In this document: one piece after another, positions 13,972 through 17,815 of the stretch | Numbering within the stretch: the first letter of the stretch is position 1 | How the letters are laid out: each line of letters begins with the position of its first letter | Assembly: GCA_002402245.1 (NCBI GenBank) | Contig: NVVP01000015.1 | Span: 3,498 to 21,312, forward strand | DNA length: 17,815 nt | Direction: 5' to 3' | Source of the DNA: Gammaproteobacteria bacterium | GTDB taxonomy: Bacteria; Pseudomonadota; Gammaproteobacteria; Nitrosococcales; Methylophagaceae | The notes under the pieces: model-generated | Databases searched by the model: none | The model's input: the letters and a program-made list of their open reading frames with translations, nothing else | What the model was told of the DNA's origin: nothing | Program-made: the position numbers and the translations under genes

Positions 13972-14649
13972 TTACTGATGAGGACGTAATAATCGCATGG
14001 TTATTTCAGCTAGAAAATCCAAATAATCTGTTGCCATATTGGAGTGAAAGCGATCTTCATCATAACTAGCAATAGCCAATAAGCCTGCACAAGGTTCATA
14101 GCCTAAAGGCAGACAAACCACCGATTGAACTTTGTCTGCTTTATTAGCAAAAAGTAAGGTTTTTTGTGCTTTTGATAAGCGGCCGCAAACCGGTTTTTTA
14201 TCTGCTAATAATTGTTCAAATACCTGAATATTATCTTCTGATTTTTGAATAATATTGCTTGCGCTTTCTACTGGCTCTGTTCCTGTCGAAAACCAACGTA
14301 AAGCAACTTCATCAGCATTAAACTCGTGCTTTAATTCTTTCATTAACATTGGTAATAATGTGCCAAATGAAGGGGCATCAAGTAACCTTAAGCACAATAG
14401 ATGTATGCGTGATTGTAAGGCTGTATTCTGCCGTGCATTATCAATTAATTCATGTAACTGTATTTGTAATTGCTTATTTTTATCGTGTAAGCGGTCACTT
14501 TGCCTTTGTGCTAACGAGATCACACCTTTAGATGAAGGTTCTAACTGCAATGAGTCTAACGCTTCCGGGTTACGTGAAAAAAAATCAGTATTGGCAGCTA
14601 AATACATTTTAACTTGATTTTCGCTTATCTGTTGTTGATGGTCGCCCAT
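13972..14649 (-). CDS. DUF484 (GAF-like) protein between dapF and xerC
   Basis: Protein of 225 residues of the DUF484 family (E. coli YigA position). The N-terminal helical part shows the family start, VKMYLAANTDFFSRNPEAL and LQLEPSSKGVISLAQRQSDR, followed by a coiled coil (about 50-85). A GAF-like domain follows, with VCLPLGYEPCAGLLAIASYDEDRFHSN. The function is unknown; GAF folds often bind small ligands, but no ligand can be read here. The start at 14649 has a clear GGAG ribosome site (complement of 14657-14660) inside dapF, and the two genes overlap by 25 bases (14625-14649). Position in the lptM-lysA-dapF-DUF484-xerC unit makes the identification firm. Confidence 0.9.
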   Translation of the reverse strand: MGDHQQQISENQVKMYLAANTDFFSRNPEALDSLQLEPSSKGVISLAQRQSDRLHDKNKQLQIQLHELIDNARQNTALQSRIHLLCLRLLDAPSFGTLLPMLMKELKHEFNADEVALRWFSTGTEPVESASNIIQKSEDNIQVFEQLLADKKPVCGRLSKAQKTLLFANKADKVQSVVCLPLGYEPCAGLLAIASYDEDRFHSNMATDYLDFLAEITMRLLRPHQ

Positions 14650-15473
14650 GCGATCTCTCCGTCAAATACATGTGTTGCAGGCCCTGTCATCCATAAAGAA
14701 TAGTTATCTTCCGGCCACATTATCATTAAATCACCACCAGGCAATGACACCCTTACGGTTCTATCGAGTTTTCCTTGTTTGATGCCGACGGCTACTGCCG
14801 CACATGCACCCGTGCCACATGCTTGAGTTTCGCCCGCTCCACGCTCATACACTCGTAGCATAATATGTGACCGCGTAATAATCTGCATAAAACCGACATT
14901 AACACGCTCAGGAAATAGAGTATGAGATTCAATAATAGGCCCCAACCGTTCAAGTTCAGCTCCTTCACTATTCTCCACCTCTAGCACCGCATGCGGATTG
15001 CCCATTGATACCGCGCCAAGGGTAATAGTCTCATCATCGATCACAGATAAATCATACTGTATCGCTTCGGCTGTGACATTGAATGGCAGACTATCCGGGG
15101 AAAAATGAGGCATCCCCATATCTACCGTCACTTGCTCATCTTGTTGTAGTGTCGGATAGATAATTCCCGACGCAGTTTCCACCGCAATCGTGTCTTTCTC
15201 TGTTAATTTTTTATCTCGGACAAAGCGGGCAAAGCATCGAGCACCATTGCCGCACTGTGCAACTTCACTGCCATCGGCATTAAAAATTCGATAGCGAAAA
15301 TCAACGTCTTCTAGTTGTGAATTTTCAACTAGTAATAACTGGTCACAGCCAACACCTTGATGACGGTTAGCTAAAAACCGAATTTGATCCGTAGTCAGTT
15401 CAATCGATTGATTAATCGCATCAATAACAACAAAATCATTGCCTAAGCCATGCATTTTACTAAATTTCAACAT
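14625..15473 (-). CDS. dapF: Diaminopimelate epimerase
   Basis: Diaminopimelate epimerase of 282 residues, a PLP-independent enzyme that converts LL-DAP to meso-DAP for peptidoglycan and lysine. The two catalytic cysteines are present: C74 in VAQCGNGARCFARF and C219 in ETQACGTGACAAVAVG. The N-terminal signature KFSKMHGLGNDFVVIDA and the MGNPHAVL segment (about 157-164) are typical. ATG 15473 lies six bases after the lysA stop, implying translation coupled to lysA, whose product decarboxylates the meso-DAP made here. Length is close to the E. coli enzyme (274). Confidence 0.97.
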   Translation of the reverse strand: MLKFSKMHGLGNDFVVIDAINQSIELTTDQIRFLANRHQGVGCDQLLLVENSQLEDVDFRYRIFNADGSEVAQCGNGARCFARFVRDKKLTEKDTIAVETASGIIYPTLQQDEQVTVDMGMPHFSPDSLPFNVTAEAIQYDLSVIDDETITLGAVSMGNPHAVLEVENSEGAELERLGPIIESHTLFPERVNVGFMQIITRSHIMLRVYERGAGETQACGTGACAAVAVGIKQGKLDRTVRVSLPGGDLMIMWPEDNYSLWMTGPATHVFDGEIAWATINNR

Positions 15474-15479
15474 CGGTAA

Positions 15480-16730
15480 TTACTCAGCTAATATAAATTC
15501 GCCAGCAAACAATGACTCAACTGTTTCACGTTGACGTATGACATGCATTGTATCGCCATCAACCATTACCTCGGCCACACGTGGGCGGGAGTTATAATTA
15601 GAGCTCATTGTGAACCCATAGGCTCCCGATGACCTAATCATTAATAAATCATCTTGCTCAATGGCTAATAAACGGTCTTTACCCAGAAAATCACCCGTTT
15701 CACAAATAGGCCCGACAATATCAAAACAATCAGCCTCAATAGCTGGCTTTTCAATCACGGTTTGAATCTTCTGCCATGATTGATACAAAGCAGGACGAAT
15801 CAAATCATTCATTGCCGCATCTACAATAGCGAAATTATGGTCATCTGTTTTTTTGAGGTATTCCACTTTTGTGACTAATACACCTGCATTTCCGGCGATA
15901 GCTCGACCAGGCTCCAACAATATTTCTAAATCCCGTCCCTCTAAATAGGGTTTTAATGCTGTAGCGTATTCAGCTGGACTAGGCGGCACTTCATCGTCAT
16001 AAACAATGCCCAAACCACCACCGATGTCCAAATGTGACAGTTTAATACCTTTAGACTCAAGGCTATCGACTAAAGCCAAAACGCGCTGCAAAGCATCAAC
16101 AAAAGGCGCAACTGTTGTTAGCTGTGAGCCAATATGACAATCAATGCCAACAATGTCCAAGTGCTCAAGGTCATTAGCTTGGAGATAAATTTCTTCAGCC
16201 AGTTCGATGGCAATACCAAATTTATTTTCTTTCAGACCGGTTGAAATATAAGGGTGGGTTTGAGCATCAACATCAGGATTAACCCGAATCGAAATAGGCG
16301 CTTTTACACCCAGTGTTGCCGCCACATCATTAATTCTAAATAACTCGGGCACTGACTCCACATTAAAACATTTAATTTTATGCTCTAATGCTGATTTAAT
16401 TTCCGCAACCGTCTTGCCAACACCAGAGAATATAGTGCGATCTGCTCGGCCACCGGCGGCTAATACGCGGGCAAGCTCACCACCCGAAACAATATCAAAA
16501 CCAGAGCCTAACCGAGCTAACACATTCAAAACGGCAATATTGGAATTGGCTTTAACCGCATAACACACACAATGTTTCAGACCTGAAAATGCGGTATCAA
16601 AAGCCTGCCAATGCTGCTCTAATGCTGCTCGCGAATAAATATAAACTGGCGTGCCAACTTGCTCTGAAATAACACTTACAGCAACGTTTTCAGCGTAAAT
16701 ACTGCCTTTTTTATAATCAAAATGACTCAT
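15480..16730 (-). CDS. lysA: Diaminopimelate decarboxylase
   Basis: PLP-dependent meso-diaminopimelate decarboxylase of 416 residues, catalysing the last step of lysine synthesis. The alanine-racemase-type barrel carries the Schiff-base lysine K60 in CYAVKANSN, the substrate-binding HIGSQ (199-203), the phosphate-binding HLDIGGGLGIVY (233-244) and EPGRAIAGNAG (273-283). The C-terminal beta domain provides the active-site cysteine C343 in GPICETGDFLG and YGFTMSSNYNSRPR. All key residues are intact. The start at 16730 lies seven bases after the lptM stop. No lysR-type regulator gene is adjacent, unlike E. coli lysA, where lysR is divergent; here lysA follows lptM and precedes dapF. Confidence 0.97.
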   Translation of the reverse strand: MSHFDYKKGSIYAENVAVSVISEQVGTPVYIYSRAALEQHWQAFDTAFSGLKHCVCYAVKANSNIAVLNVLARLGSGFDIVSGGELARVLAAGGRADRTIFSGVGKTVAEIKSALEHKIKCFNVESVPELFRINDVAATLGVKAPISIRVNPDVDAQTHPYISTGLKENKFGIAIELAEEIYLQANDLEHLDIVGIDCHIGSQLTTVAPFVDALQRVLALVDSLESKGIKLSHLDIGGGLGIVYDDEVPPSPAEYATALKPYLEGRDLEILLEPGRAIAGNAGVLVTKVEYLKKTDDHNFAIVDAAMNDLIRPALYQSWQKIQTVIEKPAIEADCFDIVGPICETGDFLGKDRLLAIEQDDLLMIRSSGAYGFTMSSNYNSRPRVAEVMVDGDTMHVIRQRETVESLFAGEFILAE

Positions 16731-16737
16731 TTAAAAA

Positions 16738-16866
16738 TTAACCTACCCACTGTATTAATTGACTACCTTGCGGCAAATATAAATCGCCTTTTTGACCACA
16801 TGAAACCAAGCATGTAAGCGAGATAAACACGATTGCCAAGCACTTCCAAACTGCTGTCTTTTTCAT
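16738..16866 (-). CDS. lptM: LptM-like small lipoprotein (YifL family)
   Basis: A 42-residue lipoprotein. A signal sequence (MKKTAVWKCLAIVFISL) leads into the lipobox LVSC with lipidated Cys23, followed by GQKGDLYLP, the hallmark of the YifL/LptM family encoded upstream of lysA-dapF in many gammaproteobacteria. In E. coli, LptM helps LptD-LptE assemble with native disulfides at the outer membrane. The mature chain here is only 20 residues; E. coli YifL has a longer polar tail. ATG 16866 is chosen because it gives the signal peptide; ATG 16873 is in another frame. Gly at +2 and no Asp predict outer-membrane sorting. It is the first gene of the unit through xerC. Confidence 0.88.
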   Translation of the reverse strand: MKKTAVWKCLAIVFISLTCLVSCGQKGDLYLPQGSQLIQWVG

Positions 16867-17015
16867 TCTTCATTTCCCAAAAAAAGGCCTATTAATTTAA
16901 GTATATACGGGAAGTGAGTCCTCCGTCTCTAATTACAAACTAGAATTTATTTGATAACTTCCCTAGTATATGGACGTTAATTAAATTATTTCGGGTTGAA
17001 AGGCGCAATTAGGAT
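16867..17015. promoter_or_regulatory. Divergent promoter region, lptM-lysA unit / pilB
   Basis: This 149-base gap must start transcription of both the lptM-lysA-dapF unit (minus) and pilB (plus). On the minus strand TATACT (complement of 16900-16905) lies about 35 bases before the lptM start and is a plausible -10, but no convincing -35 is present at normal spacing. On the plus strand TTGATA (16951-16956) resembles a -35 without a good -10. No sigma-54 GG/GC element was found by eye. Sites are therefore tentative; only the divergent layout is certain. Confidence 0.25.
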
Positions 17016-17815
17016 ATGGAAACACCAATTAGACTCAGTGGCTTAGCAAGGCGCTTTATCAATGATGGTTTATTAACCACAGATAAAGCAATTGATGCCC
17101 AACAAAAAGCACAAGACGCTAAACAAGCCTTTGTCAGCTATTTAGTTCAACATAATATTTTATCTAGTAAAGATATTGCCGCATCGTCATCAGATGAATT
17201 TGGCTTGCCTCTTTTTGACCTTAGCACTATGAATATGGAGCTCACGGCGACATCATTAGTAAAAGAAGCATTAATTCATGAGCATAATGCCTTTCCTTTA
17301 TACCAGCATGGTAACCGACTCTATGTCGCGGTCTCAGACCCCACTAATTTATCAGCGTTAGATGCCTTTCAATTCAATACTAATTTGGCAACACATCCAG
17401 TCCTTGTCGATGAATCACAGCTTACTGAAATTATAAAAACGTCTATTGATAAGCAAAATGAAACTATTGATGACTTTGCTGACTCTGAATTCGATGATAT
17501 TGACTTGGAGCCGGAGAATGACCCTGCCGAGAAAAAAGATGATTCTGATATTGATGAAACACCCATCGTTCGCTTCATCCAAGGTATTTTAACAACCGCT
17601 ATTAAATCAGGTGCATCAGATATTCACTTTGAGCCCTATGAAAAAGTATTCCGCGTTCGCACCCGTATTGACGGCATATTACATGAAGTGAAAACAGCGC
17701 CAATCGCAACTGCGGGACGAATTTCTGCACGCTTAAAAGTCTTATCTCGCCTCAATATTGCCGAGCGACGTGTTCCGCAAGATGGTCGTATGCGATTAAA
17801 GTTATCCAAAACTAA
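17016..17815 (+). CDS. pilB: Type IV pilus assembly ATPase PilB, 3' end cut by window edge
   Basis: The first 266 codons of a PilB-type extension ATPase that powers type IV pilus assembly at the inner-membrane base. The start IRLSGLARRFINDGLL is typical of PilB. The T2SSE/MshEN N-domain spans about 5-145, including FGLPLFDL and YVAVSDPTN-like LYVAVSDPTNLSALDAFQF. A long acidic linker (about 150-185, many Asp/Glu) leads to TPIVRFIQGILTTAIKSGASDIHFEP, RTRIDGILHEV and RLKVLSRLNIAERRVPQDGRMR, the conserved entry to the ATPase core. The frame stays open to the last base; Walker A, Asp box and Walker B lie beyond the window. ATG 17016 has AGGA only one base away and AAAGG further up. pilC and pilD would be expected next. 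Relation to GspE/MshE is close, but the N-terminus favours PilB. Confidence 0.92.
   Translation, partial: METPIRLSGLARRFINDGLLTTDKAIDAQQKAQDAKQAFVSYLVQHNILSSKDIAASSSDEFGLPLFDLSTMNMELTATSLVKEALIHEHNAFPLYQHGNRLYVAVSDPTNLSALDAFQFNTNLATHPVLVDESQLTEIIKTSIDKQNETIDDFADSEFDDIDLEPENDPAEKKDDSDIDETPIVRFIQGILTTAIKSGASDIHFEPYEKVFRVRTRIDGILHEVKTAPIATAGRISARLKVLSRLNIAERRVPQDGRMRLKLSKT

Noticed and set aside
14255..14617. Plus-strand ORF of 120 codons, Cys- and Asn-rich
   Set aside because: It is antisense to the DUF484 gene, which is supported by position, overlap and ribosome site; the composition is typical of a shadow frame.
16871..16873. Upstream ATG for lptM
   Set aside because: It is out of frame with the signal peptide and lipobox.
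17369..17578. Minus-strand Ser-rich ORF of 69 codons
   Set aside because: It is the complement of the acidic Asp/Glu linker of PilB, whose frame is continuous through the region.

Overview
This is chromosomal DNA from an AT-rich gammaproteobacterium. The evidence is two conserved gene orders: polA diverging from a DUF2782 gene plus thrB, and lptM-lysA-dapF-DUF484-xerC. A lauroyl-transferase of the LpxL type, a WaaL-like ligase and a type IV pilus PilB agree with this. The protein style resembles Methylophaga/Cycloclasticus-type marine Thiotrichales, but that is an impression without a search. No tRNA, rRNA, CRISPR array, insertion sequence or phage gene was seen, and no gene-free stretch exceeds about 225 bases.

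Layout. (1) 1-5355 is a lipopolysaccharide block: a GT4 glycosyltransferase cut by the left edge, a second unusual GT4 and a WaaL-like polytopic ligase on the minus strand, then a WaaE/KdtX-like GT2 and an LpxL-type acyltransferase on the plus strand. (2) 5357-9495 holds thrB and a small secreted DUF2782 protein (minus) diverging from polA (plus). (3) 9496-11835 is a sensory module: a 223-base region with a possible leader peptide, palindromes and promoter-like elements, a stand-alone Aer-like PAS protein, a decayed second copy of that protein's C-terminal tail, and a short membrane chemoreceptor ending in a CZB zinc-binding domain. (4) 12055-16866 (minus) is lptM-lysA-dapF-DUF484-xerC followed by a response-regulator diguanylate cyclase. 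(5) 17016 to the right edge is the start of pilB.

How the parts fit. The LPS block finishes lipid A and core/O-chain assembly, and LptM assists the outer-membrane LPS translocon. thrB, lysA and dapF belong to the aspartate family of amino-acid pathways; dapF and lysA also supply meso-DAP for the cell wall and lysine. polA and xerC serve replication/repair and chromosome dimer resolution. The PAS protein and chemoreceptor look like a two-protein version of the Aer energy-taxis receptor. The diguanylate cyclase (c-di-GMP synthesis with an intact product-inhibition site) and PilB (MshEN-type N-domain) place further motility and surface-behaviour functions nearby.

The most unusual points are the split PAS/CZB receptor, the in-frame relic of the PAS tail overlapping the chemoreceptor start, and the leader-peptide-like ORF with competing hairpins behind polA.
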